A DNA stretch of 64,000 nt from Hyphobacterium sp. CCMP332 (GTDB lineage Bacteria; Pseudomonadota; Alphaproteobacteria; Caulobacterales; Maricaulaceae): NCBI RefSeq assembly GCF_014323565.1, contig NZ_CP058669.1, positions 1,453,501-1,517,500 of the forward strand, in the 5' to 3' direction. The position numbers and the translations under genes are program-made. Of this stretch, positions 52,497 through 60,974 are shown in pieces. The first letter of the stretch is position 1. Every line of letters begins with the position of its first letter. The notes under the pieces are model-generated. The model was not told the DNA's origin. It did no database searches and worked only from the letters and a program-made list of their open reading frames with translations.

Positions 52497-53450
52497 ATGA
52501 CGGCATCCATCCTTCCCGGCGACGACCCGGCCTCCATTGCGGCCGCCTGCCGCCTTCTGCGTGAGGGCGGGCTGGTCGGCATGCCCACTGAAACCGTCTA
52601 CGGGTTAGCCGCCGATGCCACCAATGGCACCGCCGTCGCGGCATTGTATGCGGCCAAGGGCCGCCCGACATTCAACCCGCTGATCTCGCATGTGACCGGG
52701 CTGGACATGGCCGCATCGCTCGGCCGCTTCAATCCGGTCGCGCGCGAACTGGCCCTGGCTTTCTGGCCCGGTCCGCTAACGCTGGTCGTGCCGCGACGGG
52801 CCGATTGCCCCGTCAGTGAACTGGCCGGCGCCGGCCTGGAAACCCTCGCCCTACGCGCCCCGGATCATCCCGTCGCACAGGCGCTGATCGCCGCCTTCGG
52901 CGGACCACTTGTTGCCCCCAGCGCCAACCCCTCCGGCGGTGTCAGCCCGACACAGGCGGAGCATGTGGCCGACGGTTTGGGCGCGAAAATCGACCTCATA
53001 CTCGATGGCGGCTCCTGCCGGGTCGGCGTTGAATCCACCGTCATCGGTTTTGACGGGGATCAGGCGCTACTCCTCCGCAAGGGTGGACTGGCCCGCCGCG
53101 ACATCGAGGCCATCACCGGACCGCTCGGCCGGCCGGATGCGGCCTCCCCCAAAGCCTCTCCCGGCATGCTGAAGAGTCATTACGCGCCGCGCGCTGCACT
53201 GCGCCTGAACGCCACAAGCGCCCGCGAGGGCGAAGTCCTGCTCGGCTTTGGGAAGGTCAACGGCGCAAAGTTGAACCTGTCCTTAACCGGCGACTTGCAG
53301 GAGGCCGCCGCCCATCTCTTTGCCTGCCTTCGTGAACTCGATGCCAGCGGCGCACAATGTATTGCGGTTTCGCCGATTCCCGATGAAGGTCTGGGCGAAG
53401 CCATCAATGACCGCCTGCAACGCGCCGCGGCGCCAAGAGATGCCGAATGA
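52497..53450 (+). CDS. tsaC: L-threonylcarbamoyladenylate synthase (Sua5 type)
   Basis: A 317-residue enzyme making threonylcarbamoyl-AMP for the universal t6A37 tRNA modification. YrdC domain with LVGMPTETVYGLAADA, KGRPTFNPLI and SANPSGGVSPT; a Sua5 domain follows after the linker SPGMLKSHYAPRAAL, so it is the long Sua5 form. Start at the ATG 52497, after the yceI stop. Confidence 0.95.
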   Translation: MTASILPGDDPASIAAACRLLREGGLVGMPTETVYGLAADATNGTAVAALYAAKGRPTFNPLISHVTGLDMAASLGRFNPVARELALAFWPGPLTLVVPRRADCPVSELAGAGLETLALRAPDHPVAQALIAAFGGPLVAPSANPSGGVSPTQAEHVADGLGAKIDLILDGGSCRVGVESTVIGFDGDQALLLRKGGLARRDIEAITGPLGRPDAASPKASPGMLKSHYAPRAALRLNATSAREGEVLLGFGKVNGAKLNLSLTGDLQEAAAHLFACLRELDASGAQCIAVSPIPDEGLGEAINDRLQRAAAPRDAE

Positions 53451-54853
53451 TTTCTGCCGATACCCTCAACGCCTTGAAGACCGCGCTTGGCCCCAAGGGC
53501 TGGAGCACAGACCCGCATGAACTGGGTCCGCACACACGAGACTGGCGCGGGCGCTGGCAGGGCGAAACGCCGATCCTCCTGAAGCCCTCCTCGACGGAGG
53601 AAGTCGCCAGCGTCGTGAAAATTTGTGCCGCGGCCCGCATCGCCATCACTACGCAGGGCGGCAATACCGGCCTCGTCGGCGGCTCCATTCCGCAAGGCGA
53701 GGTGCTTTTGTCTCTCGCCCGCATGAACGCCGTGCGTGAGGTCGACATCGCAAACGATTCCCTCACCGTGGAGGCCGGCTGCATTCTTGAGGCAATTCAA
53801 AACCTCGCCGCCGACCACAACCGCCTTTTCCCGCTCAGCCTCGGATCCCAGGGCTCGGCCACCATCGGCGGCCTGATCTCGACCAATGCCGGCGGCGTTC
53901 ATGTTTTGCGCTATGGCATGATGCGCGATCTGGTGCTGGGTATTGAAGCTGTCCTGCCCGATGGCCGGATCTGGAACGGCTTGCGCGGCCTGAGAAAAGA
54001 CAATTCCGGATATGACCTGAAACAATTGCTCATCGGAGCTGAAGGCACGCTGGGCATTATCACCGCCGCGACGCTCAAACTCTTCCCGCGGCCCGCCGAA
54101 ATGACCGTCGCCTTTGCCGGAATCCCCTCTCCTGCCGCTGCGGTTGAATTGCTCGGCATCGCAAAAGCCGCCTCCGGCGGCACGCTCTCCGCACTCGAAC
54201 TCATTCCCCGCAATGCTCTGGAAATGGTGATCGAGCACATTCCCGGCAGCCGCGATCCCCTTGCTGCCCCGCACCCCTGGTATGCCCTGCTGGAAATAGG
54301 AGCCGGACGAATCGGTGAAGGCCGCACGGCCATGGAAGCGGCGCTGGAAGCCGGACTGGAGCGCGGCCTTGTCGAAGATGCGGTCATCGCGGAAAGCGAG
54401 GCCCAGGCGCTGGCCCTCTGGCAATTGCGCGAACCCATCGCCGAAGCCGAAAAAGCCCACGGCAAAGCCGCCAAGCATGACGTCTCCATTCCGGTCTCGA
54501 AAATCGCCGCCTTTATCGAGGAAGGCACTGCCCTTGCCGGGGCGAAGGTTGACGGTGCCGAGGTCATCGCCTTTGGCCATGTCGGCGACGGAAATGTGCA
54601 TTTCAACGTCGCGCGCAAGACGGCCGGTGCCGGAGAGGATTTCGTCGCCGCCTGCCTGCCGGCCACTGAAGCCATCTATGATCTGGTCCAGAAATATGGC
54701 GGGTCGATTGCCGCCGAACATGGCGTCGGCACGCTGAAAGCCGCCGATCTGGCGGCGCGCCGCCCACTCGAGGTCGAGCTGATGACGGCGATCAAATCGG
54801 CGCTCGATCCGCAGGGAATCATGAACCCGCGCGTTCTGATACCGGCGCGCTGA
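53447..54853 (+). CDS. FAD-linked dehydrogenase, D-2-hydroxyglutarate/lactate type
   Basis: A 468-residue vanillyl-alcohol-oxidase-fold flavoenzyme. FAD-binding GGNTGLVGGS and LSLGSQGSATIGGLISTNAGG, plus the C-terminal metal/substrate motif FGHVGDGNVHFN and NPRVLIP ending. Closest in pattern to bacterial D-2-hydroxyglutarate dehydrogenases; D-lactate or glycolate are alternatives. ATGA overlap with the preceding gene. Confidence 0.9.
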   Translation: MISADTLNALKTALGPKGWSTDPHELGPHTRDWRGRWQGETPILLKPSSTEEVASVVKICAAARIAITTQGGNTGLVGGSIPQGEVLLSLARMNAVREVDIANDSLTVEAGCILEAIQNLAADHNRLFPLSLGSQGSATIGGLISTNAGGVHVLRYGMMRDLVLGIEAVLPDGRIWNGLRGLRKDNSGYDLKQLLIGAEGTLGIITAATLKLFPRPAEMTVAFAGIPSPAAAVELLGIAKAASGGTLSALELIPRNALEMVIEHIPGSRDPLAAPHPWYALLEIGAGRIGEGRTAMEAALEAGLERGLVEDAVIAESEAQALALWQLREPIAEAEKAHGKAAKHDVSIPVSKIAAFIEEGTALAGAKVDGAEVIAFGHVGDGNVHFNVARKTAGAGEDFVAACLPATEAIYDLVQKYGGSIAAEHGVGTLKAADLAARRPLEVELMTAIKSALDPQGIMNPRVLIPAR

Positions 54854-54911
54854 ACTCGCACCCTTTAATCTCGACCCGCATCAGCCTAAATCTTCGATCA
54901 AGGAGATTGCC

Positions 54912-55703
54912 ATGCTTGTTTTACTGTCGCCCGCAAAGCTGATGAATTTCGACGATGTCGCAACGCCGGCACCGACGCAGCCGGAATTACTCGACCGTGC
55001 CGCCACACTGTCGAAAACCACCCGCAATCTCACCAAAGCCAAAATCCGGGAGATGATGCATTTGTCGGATGATCTCGCCCAACTGAATTATGAGCGCTTC
55101 CGGGCCTTCGATCCCGAAAACACCGACGGAAAGCCCGCCGCGCTGACCTTCGCCGGTGATGTCTATCGCGGCCTGGACGCCAACAGCCTCGATGCCGATA
55201 GTCTGAACTGGTCTCAGGATCATGTCCGCATCCTGTCCGGTCTTTACGGCATTCTGCGGCCTTCTGACCGCATCCAGCCCTATCGCCTGGAAATGGGAAC
55301 CAGGATCAAGACGCGGCGCGGCGAGACACTCTACGATTACTGGGGCAACGATATCGCCAAGGCGCTGAATTCCGCTCTGGAGACGTCACCCACGCGCACC
55401 ATCGTCAATCTGGCCTCGAACGAATACTTCAAGGCGGTCGACAAAAAGACGCTGGATGCCGACATCGTCGACGTCGCTTTCAAGGAAGAAAAGGACGGCA
55501 AATCCCGGCCGCTTTTCATGTTCACCAAGCAGGCGCGCGGCAAGATGGCCCGCTGGATCATCGAGAACCGGATTGTTGATCCGGCGCAACTGAATGCCTT
55601 TGACGTCGACGGATATCGGTTTGACCCGGCGGCCTCGAGCGAAGGAAAGCTGGAGTTTTCCCGGCCCCAGCCCGCCCCCAAGGCCGCACAGAAGGCCGCC
55701 TGA
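54912..55703 (+). CDS. yaaA: Peroxide stress protein YaaA
   Basis: A 263-residue YaaA/DUF328 protein. Signatures LLSPAKLMNFD, FAGDVYRGLDA, ILSGLYGILRPSDRIQPYRLEMGT (start near residue 98) and NLASNEYFKAV. In E. coli it limits intracellular free iron during peroxide stress. AAGGAG lies upstream of the ATG. The C-terminus has a Pro/Ala/Lys extension. Confidence 0.95.
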   Translation: MLVLLSPAKLMNFDDVATPAPTQPELLDRAATLSKTTRNLTKAKIREMMHLSDDLAQLNYERFRAFDPENTDGKPAALTFAGDVYRGLDANSLDADSLNWSQDHVRILSGLYGILRPSDRIQPYRLEMGTRIKTRRGETLYDYWGNDIAKALNSALETSPTRTIVNLASNEYFKAVDKKTLDADIVDVAFKEEKDGKSRPLFMFTKQARGKMARWIIENRIVDPAQLNAFDVDGYRFDPAASSEGKLEFSRPQPAPKAAQKAA

Positions 55704-55755
55704 CATCTGAATCTTCAAATGGTGCATTGCAGCAAGTCCTGCTAAGGGCTGATGT

Positions 55756-56556
55756 ATGAGCACGATCCAGACCGACCTCTCCGGCCAGACGGCCGTCATT
55801 ACCGGCTCCACCAGCGGTATCGGGGCAGCACTCGCAGACGGCCTCGCCGCCAGCGGCGCGAATATCATTCTCAATGGTCTGGGTGACGCGGACGCCATCG
55901 AAGCCTTGCGCGCCGACATGGCCAAGCGTCATGGCGTCGAGGTGCGATATCATCCTGCCAACATGCTGAAACCTGAAGAAATTACCGCTATGGTCGGTTT
56001 CGGACACCAGGAATTCGGCCGTTTGGATATTCTGGTCAACAATGCCGGCATACAGCACGTCGAAAAGATCGAGAATTTCCCGGACGAGAAGTGGGATGCG
56101 ATCATCGCCATCAATCTCACCTCCGCCTTCCACTCCATCAAGGCCGTTGTGCCGATCATGAAGGCACAAGGCCGCGGCCGCATCGTCAACATCGCCTCCG
56201 CTCATGCCCTCGTCGCCTCACCTTTCAAGTCCGCCTATGTCGCGGCCAAGCACGGCATTATGGGCCTGACCAAAACCGTGGCGCTGGAAGTCGCTGAACA
56301 CGGCATTACGGTGAACGCCATCTGCCCGGGCTATGTGAGAACGCCGCTCGTCGATGGGCAGATTGCCGACACGGCCAGAGCGCGCGGCATCAGCGAGGAG
56401 GCGGTCGTGCGCGATGTCATGCTCACAGCCCAGCCGACAAAGAAATTCGTTGAATATGACGAGCTGGTCGGGCTGATGCTCTATCTGGCCTCTGATGCCG
56501 GCGCATCGTGCAACGGCGCGGCCTTCCCGGTCGAGGGTGGCTGGACCGCCGCCTGA
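55756..56556 (+). CDS. bdhA: 3-hydroxybutyrate dehydrogenase
   Basis: A 266-residue SDR enzyme converting D-3-hydroxybutyrate to acetoacetate with NAD+. TGSTSGIG cofactor loop, NNAGIQHV, and active site YVAAKHG; the ICPGYVRTPLVDGQI and QPTKKFVEYDEL segments are specific to BdhA. Suggests use of polyhydroxybutyrate or ketone bodies. Confidence 0.93.
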   Translation: MSTIQTDLSGQTAVITGSTSGIGAALADGLAASGANIILNGLGDADAIEALRADMAKRHGVEVRYHPANMLKPEEITAMVGFGHQEFGRLDILVNNAGIQHVEKIENFPDEKWDAIIAINLTSAFHSIKAVVPIMKAQGRGRIVNIASAHALVASPFKSAYVAAKHGIMGLTKTVALEVAEHGITVNAICPGYVRTPLVDGQIADTARARGISEEAVVRDVMLTAQPTKKFVEYDELVGLMLYLASDAGASCNGAAFPVEGGWTAA

Positions 56557-56637
56557 GGTTTCGCCCGGGCATCCGGCAACCCCCTGCGCTGTCCTCTCCG
56601 TGCTGTCCGCTTGCGTTCGCTTTGAATTGCGCCACGC

Positions 56638-56676
56638 CATTTTTTGTCGGCTCCTGATTGCCGACTGGAAAAAATG
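56638..56676. repeat. Long interrupted inverted repeat upstream of hicA
   Basis: CATTTTTT-GTCGGC (56638-56651) pairs with GCCGAC-TGG-AAAAAATG (56660-56676) with an 8-nt loop and a 3-nt bulge. It could be a terminator for either direction, though the T-run lies before the stem on the plus strand. Confidence 0.5.
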
Positions 56677-56705
56677 ATGCCGGTGAACACAGACACCTGC
56701 GCTTG

Positions 56706-56717
56706 AATGATATCATT
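56706..56717. promoter_or_regulatory. Palindrome, candidate HicB operator
   Basis: Perfect 12-bp palindrome AATGATATCATT, 14 bp upstream of the hicA start. HicB antitoxins with a ribbon-helix-helix tail commonly repress their own operon at such sites. TATCAT inside it could serve as a -10 element. Confidence 0.5.
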
Positions 56718-56731
56718 ATTGACACTATGTT

Positions 56732-57028
56732 GTGCGGGTGACGTCGTTGGACAAAACCCTGAACCAAATGAAATCCGCGCCGCAGAACGTGCGCTTTTCG
56801 GATTTGGCGGCGGTGTGTGCACACCATTTCGGTGAACCACGCCAGCAGGGCACGAGCCATCACGTCTACAAGACACCATGGCCTGGCGACCCGCGGGTGA
56901 CTATCCAGAAAGCCAGGAACGGCAAGGCAAAAGCCTATCAGGTGAAACAGGTGCTCGCCGCTATCAAAAAGCTGAACGAGCAACAGAAGAAGCGAAAAGA
57001 ACAACGCAAGGAGAAGGGCGATGATTGA
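56732..57028 (+). CDS. hicA: HicA family toxin
   Basis: A 98-residue toxin of the type II HicAB family, predicted to cut mRNA through a double-stranded-RNA-binding-like fold. The family pattern NVRFSDL, HHFGEPRQQGTSHHVYKTPW (His43 as the catalytic residue) and KAKAYQVKQVL is clear. The basic KKRKEQRKEK tail is unusual. Start is uncertain: GTG at 56732 is chosen for alignment of the N-terminus; GTG 56738, TTG 56747 and ATG 56768 are alternatives, and none has a strong ribosome site. Overlaps hicB by 8 bp. Confidence 0.85.
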   Translation: MRVTSLDKTLNQMKSAPQNVRFSDLAAVCAHHFGEPRQQGTSHHVYKTPWPGDPRVTIQKARNGKAKAYQVKQVLAAIKKLNEQQKKRKEQRKEKGDD

Positions 57029-57347
57029 CCATAAACAATATGCATATCGGGTCATCTGGTCCGATGAAGACGCTGAGTTCGTCGGACTCTGCGCCGAGCT
57101 TCCGAGCTTGTCACATTTGGCTTCGCAGCAATCTGATGCGCTTGAAGGTATCGTCACCCTCGTCGGAGAAATCGTGGCGGATATGGCCGCGAATGGCGAA
57201 ACCCTGCCCGAACCCCTTAGCGGAAAGCGCTATAGTGGGAAATTCCAGGTCCGCATGCCACCCGAACAACACCGGAATCTGGCGATCAAGGCTGCTGAAC
57301 AGGGAATCAGCCTGAACAGGCTCGTTTCATCGCTTCTCACAGCCTGA
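57021..57347 (+). CDS. hicB: HicB family antitoxin
   Basis: A 108-residue antitoxin. N-terminal degenerate RNase H-like domain (YRVIWSDEDAEFVGLCAELPS) that binds HicA, and a C-terminal ribbon-helix-helix (about 72-108, KFQVRMPPEQHRNLAIKAAEQGISL as split strands and helices) for operator DNA. Toxin-first order with 8-bp overlap is the standard arrangement. Confidence 0.88.
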   Translation: MIDHKQYAYRVIWSDEDAEFVGLCAELPSLSHLASQQSDALEGIVTLVGEIVADMAANGETLPEPLSGKRYSGKFQVRMPPEQHRNLAIKAAEQGISLNRLVSSLLTA

Positions 57348-57355
57348 CCCGCCGC

Positions 57356-57958
57356 CTAGGCCGCCGCTACCGTCAGCGTGCCGTCCGGCGCGGGTGCCGC
57401 CATTTCCAGCAGCATTTGCGGATCGGCTTCGGGATCGAGCCAGATTTTCTGCGCCTTCTCGTCAAGGACCACCGGCATGCGGTCATGATAATCGGCCGCA
57501 TCGGCATTCGGCGTGGTCGTCAGCACGGTGAAGGTCAGCTGCTTTTCGCCATCGCCGCGATCACGCGCCTCCCACAGGCCGGCGAAGATCAGGAGCGATC
57601 CGTCGGCTTTTGAAAACCGCCACTTCGTCTTCGCCCCCGGCTTGCCCGTCCATTCGTAGAAAGCCACGGCGGGAACAAGGGCACGTTTGCGTTTGAATGC
57701 GGCCCGGAACATCGGCTTCTCGGCGACCGTTTCGGCGCGCGCATTGAACATCGGCCGGGTGGGCTTTTCCTTCAACCAGCCGGGTTCCAACCCCCAGCGC
57801 ATCAATACGACCTTGGTCTGCCCGTCCTGACCGACGGCAATGACCGGGCCGGTATCGCCCGGCGAAAAGTCCGCATCGCGCACAAAATCCGGCACATCCA
57901 GCCCGAGCATTTCGCTCAGCGCCTTGGCGTCGACCTCTATGTCATAACGTCCACACAT
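57356..57958 (-). CDS. SRAP/YedK abasic-site protein
   Basis: A 200-residue SOS response-associated peptidase (HMCES family). Cys2 (after Met removal) forms a crosslink to abasic sites in single-stranded DNA; NARAE (residues 72-76), E102 in FYEW and H158 in YHDRMP complete the site. All key residues are present. Confidence 0.94.
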   Translation of the reverse strand: MCGRYDIEVDAKALSEMLGLDVPDFVRDADFSPGDTGPVIAVGQDGQTKVVLMRWGLEPGWLKEKPTRPMFNARAETVAEKPMFRAAFKRKRALVPAVAFYEWTGKPGAKTKWRFSKADGSLLIFAGLWEARDRGDGEKQLTFTVLTTTPNADAADYHDRMPVVLDEKAQKIWLDPEADPQMLLEMAAPAPDGTLTVAAA

Positions 57959-58022
57959 GGGGTGTTCCTGCCGTGATTCCGGTCTAGCTTGGCGCCCAGC
58001 ACATGATCGTCAAGGATGGAAA

Positions 58023-58412
58023 ATGACCAAGCAAAAGCGACCATTGGCCTGTGTCGGCGTTGTTTGCCGCCGCGGCAATGATGTCCTGCTGATCAAACGC
58101 GGGCGCGAGCCGCTGAAGGGCAAATGGTCCATCCCCGGCGGCAAGATCGACTTCGGTGAAGCCGTTCGGGACGCCGCCCTGCGCGAGCTGAAAGAAGAAA
58201 CCGGCGTCGAAGGGCGGATCACCCGGCTGATCGATGTGGTCGATTCCATCATTGACGGCCAACACTATGTGCTGATCGATTTCGAAGCGGAATGGGTCAG
58301 CGGCGAGCCGGTGGCCGATGATGATGCCGCCGCCGCAGAATTCGTGCCCGTGGAAGAGGCGATGCGGCGCGTCAGCTGGGATGAAACCCGCCGCGTCATC
58401 ACTCCCGCCTAG
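58023..58412 (+). CDS. NUDIX hydrolase
   Basis: A 129-residue protein with an intact Nudix box at residues 40-62 (GGKIDFGEAVRDAALRELKE then ETGV), for hydrolysis of nucleoside diphosphate-linked compounds. The PLKGKWSIPGGKIDFGE context recalls ADP-ribose pyrophosphatase-like members. Start at ATG 58023. Confidence 0.92.
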   Translation: MTKQKRPLACVGVVCRRGNDVLLIKRGREPLKGKWSIPGGKIDFGEAVRDAALRELKEETGVEGRITRLIDVVDSIIDGQHYVLIDFEAEWVSGEPVADDDAAAAEFVPVEEAMRRVSWDETRRVITPA

Positions 58413-58444
58413 ACCTTGCCGCAATCCTTTGCCAGAGAGTGTCC

Positions 58445-58867
58445 ATGCGCTGGATTGTGATCCTCTGTCTGACCCTGACTGCCCCGGCCCTTGCCCAGCA
58501 AAAGCCGGGCACGGGCGCGTCGGCCATGACCGGAAGAGTCACGCAGGATGAGACCGATCCGTTTCGCGATCCGGGCCGCACCCTGCCCTATCTCGCTTAT
58601 ACGCTGGGGCAATTGCACTATCTGGCATTTGCCTGCGAAAGCGATGACACGCAGGAATGGCGCAATCGCATGATCGAGCTGCTCGAACTCGAGGCCCCGC
58701 TAAGCGGCAATCGTCGCGAGCGTCTTATTGATGCCTTCAACGATGGCTATCGGGTCGAGGAACGCGCTCGCATTCGCTGCGGCGCGGATGCAGAAGCCGA
58801 ACGGCGTGACCTCGCCCGCCGCGGCGCGCAAATGAGCCAGGCTCTGCTCAACGAAGTTCTGGACTAG
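58445..58867 (+). CDS. TIGR02301-like exported protein
   Basis: A 140-residue exported protein: signal peptide (ALA-Q near residue 18), then a helical domain with LPYLAYTLGQLHYLAFAC and RRERLIDAFNDGYR stretches and two cysteines. The pattern matches TIGR02301, an alphaproteobacterial family of unknown function often found beside a NUDIX gene. ATG 58445 is preferred to GTG 58439. Its stop overlaps the convergent gene by 4 bp. Confidence 0.85.
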   Translation: MRWIVILCLTLTAPALAQQKPGTGASAMTGRVTQDETDPFRDPGRTLPYLAYTLGQLHYLAFACESDDTQEWRNRMIELLELEAPLSGNRRERLIDAFNDGYRVEERARIRCGADAEAERRDLARRGAQMSQALLNEVLD

Positions 58868-59631
58868 CCGTAATAATCGCCTTCGGCCGCCCGCAGCTTG
58901 GATTCTTCCTTGTGCGGCGGAAAGACTTCCAGCTTCACATGCTGGCGGCGATTGGTGGAAATCACGAAAAACCGCTTGTCCGGATAGTCCATCTTGCACT
59001 CCAGCATGGCCGAGGTGATGAGGTCGACATTCTTGGTGTCATCGTCCGACATGCCGAAACTGTGCGGCAGATCGCGCCCGTGGGCATCCAGCCCGCGTTC
59101 AACGCACATGCGGATCGCCTTGCGCTTCAGGCCCGCTGTGGTCAGGTGCGGTCCCAGCTCATTGCGGACCTCGGTGTTGGAAACGCCAAAAATCGCGATG
59201 TAGAGTGGATCTTCGGGTAATTCGCCGGCCTCTTTCAGGATGGCGATGCCTGCCTTGATCGTTTCGCTGGAGTGCTGGCGGGCGGTCACAAAGGCCACCG
59301 GCCGCTTCTTCAACACGGCATAACGGAAAATGTCCCAGGAGGGGCCTTTCCAGCCATCGCCCGCCTTCAGCGCCCGGCGGATATCGCGGTGCAGATATTC
59401 CTCGCCATTGCGATCTTTGCCATCGGCAAATTCACGAAACGCCCGTTCTGGCGGTGCCGCCCAGTCTTCCCAGTCGCCGGCCACGCCGAGATAGGCCCGG
59501 ATGCCTTCAAACTCGCGTTGCGACATCGACATCTCTTCACCGGTAACGGTATTCAGCAAATGCACCTTGGTCGGCAGGTGCAGGATGTTCTCGTCAATAT
59601 CGAAGAAATAGAAACTGGTCCGCTCCGCCAT
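58864..59631 (-). CDS. HAD-like protein, unknown substrate
   Basis: A 255-residue protein. FFDIDENIL (Asp11 and Asp13) has the DxD form of HAD motif I, FVTARQ (Thr116) that of motif II, and SFGMSDDDTKN (Asp196-198) that of motif IV; the motif III lysine is not certain (Lys170 or Lys172). It would be a phosphatase-like enzyme. Coupled to dihydroorotase by a one-base overlap (TAATG). I do not recognise the family. Confidence 0.75.
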   Translation of the reverse strand: MAERTSFYFFDIDENILHLPTKVHLLNTVTGEEMSMSQREFEGIRAYLGVAGDWEDWAAPPERAFREFADGKDRNGEEYLHRDIRRALKAGDGWKGPSWDIFRYAVLKKRPVAFVTARQHSSETIKAGIAILKEAGELPEDPLYIAIFGVSNTEVRNELGPHLTTAGLKRKAIRMCVERGLDAHGRDLPHSFGMSDDDTKNVDLITSAMLECKMDYPDKRFFVISTNRRQHVKLEVFPPHKEESKLRAAEGDYYG

Positions 59632-60974
59632 TACGCGGTCTCCTCGGGCAGCGATTCCATGAAGCGGACCGGCGCGCCCTTGCCCTGCGCCAGCAATTCA
59701 TCGTCGCGCATGATCGTTTGCCCCCGCACAATGGTCGCCATCGGCCAGCCCCTGGCGATCATGCCCGTGAACGGTGACCATCCGCATTTCGAGGCCACCC
59801 AGTCTTCGGTGATTTCGCGTTCCGCCTTCAGGTCAACAATGGTGAAATCGGCATCCCAGCCGACCGCCATGCGGCCTTTGCTGGCGATCGCGAATATGCG
59901 TTGTGCGCCATGGCTGGTCAGGTCGATAAAGCGTTCAAGGCTCAGCCGGCCTTCGGCCACATGGGTCAGCATCACCGGCACCAGCGTCTGCACGCCGGGC
60001 ATGCCGGACGGGCTCTGCGGATACGGCCGTTCCTTTTCTTCGCGTGTATGCGGTGCGTGATCGGAACCGACCACATCAAACAATCCCTGATCCACGCCCT
60101 TCCACAATCCGGCAACATGATGTGCGTCACGGATGGGCGGATTCATCTGGGCAAAGCCCTTCAGGCGTTCATACGCTTCCGGCGCGACCAGCGTCAGGTG
60201 TTGGGGCGTGACCTCACAGCTGGCGATATCGCGATTGTGCTGGAGAAATTCGACCTCTTCGGCGGTCGAGATATGCAGGACATGAATCCGCTTGCCAGTC
60301 GCGCGGGCAATCCGCACCAGACGCCGGGTCGACATGATCGCCGCTTCCGCATCGCGGACCTCCGGGTGGCTCGTCCAGTCCCCGTCACGGGCCAGCTTGC
60401 GCCGGTCCGCCAGACGGTATTCATCCTCCGAGTGGAAGGCCGCGCGGCGCTTGATCGCGCGCAAAACGCGCTCCACGCCCGCATCGTCCTGCACCAGCAG
60501 GGACCCGGTTGACGCGCCCATGAAGACCTTGACGCCGCAACATCCCGGCATCTGCTCCATGATGGTCAGATCCGCGGCATTCTCATTGGTAGCACCGGCA
60601 TAGAAGGCATGATCGCAATGCATACGATCCTTGGCCCGTGCCAGCTTGTCGATGAGCGCATCCGGATCAGTTGTGGCCGGCTCGGTATTCGGCATCTCGA
60701 AAACGGTTGTGACACCGCCCATCACCGCGGCCAGCGATCCCGATTGCAGATCTTCTTTCCATTCCAGCCCCGGTTCCCGGAAATGCACCTGGCTATCAAT
60801 GACACCCGGCAGCACGGTCAGGCCGGAGGCATCAAACACCTCGCCGGCATCGGCTTGTGACAGATCGCCCATTTTTGCGATTTTGCCGTCGATCACACCG
60901 ATATCAGCCTTGCCGCGGCCAGCATGATTGGCGACGTCGCCATTACGAATAATCAGGTCATAGGTCTGGGTCAT
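59631..60974 (-). CDS. pyrC: Dihydroorotase
   Basis: A 447-residue amidohydrolase, class I form. Metal ligands in DSQVHFREPG, the position of the bridging Lys in VKVFMGAST, His in FHSEDEY and HVLHIST, and the catalytic Asp in VGSDHAPHT. Closes carbamoyl-aspartate to dihydroorotate in pyrimidine synthesis. The related allantoinase is a less likely alternative. Overlaps the glycosyltransferase gene by 4 bp. Confidence 0.9.
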   Translation of the reverse strand: MTQTYDLIIRNGDVANHAGRGKADIGVIDGKIAKMGDLSQADAGEVFDASGLTVLPGVIDSQVHFREPGLEWKEDLQSGSLAAVMGGVTTVFEMPNTEPATTDPDALIDKLARAKDRMHCDHAFYAGATNENAADLTIMEQMPGCCGVKVFMGASTGSLLVQDDAGVERVLRAIKRRAAFHSEDEYRLADRRKLARDGDWTSHPEVRDAEAAIMSTRRLVRIARATGKRIHVLHISTAEEVEFLQHNRDIASCEVTPQHLTLVAPEAYERLKGFAQMNPPIRDAHHVAGLWKGVDQGLFDVVGSDHAPHTREEKERPYPQSPSGMPGVQTLVPVMLTHVAEGRLSLERFIDLTSHGAQRIFAIASKGRMAVGWDADFTIVDLKAEREITEDWVASKCGWSPFTGMIARGWPMATIVRGQTIMRDDELLAQGKGAPVRFMESLPEETA

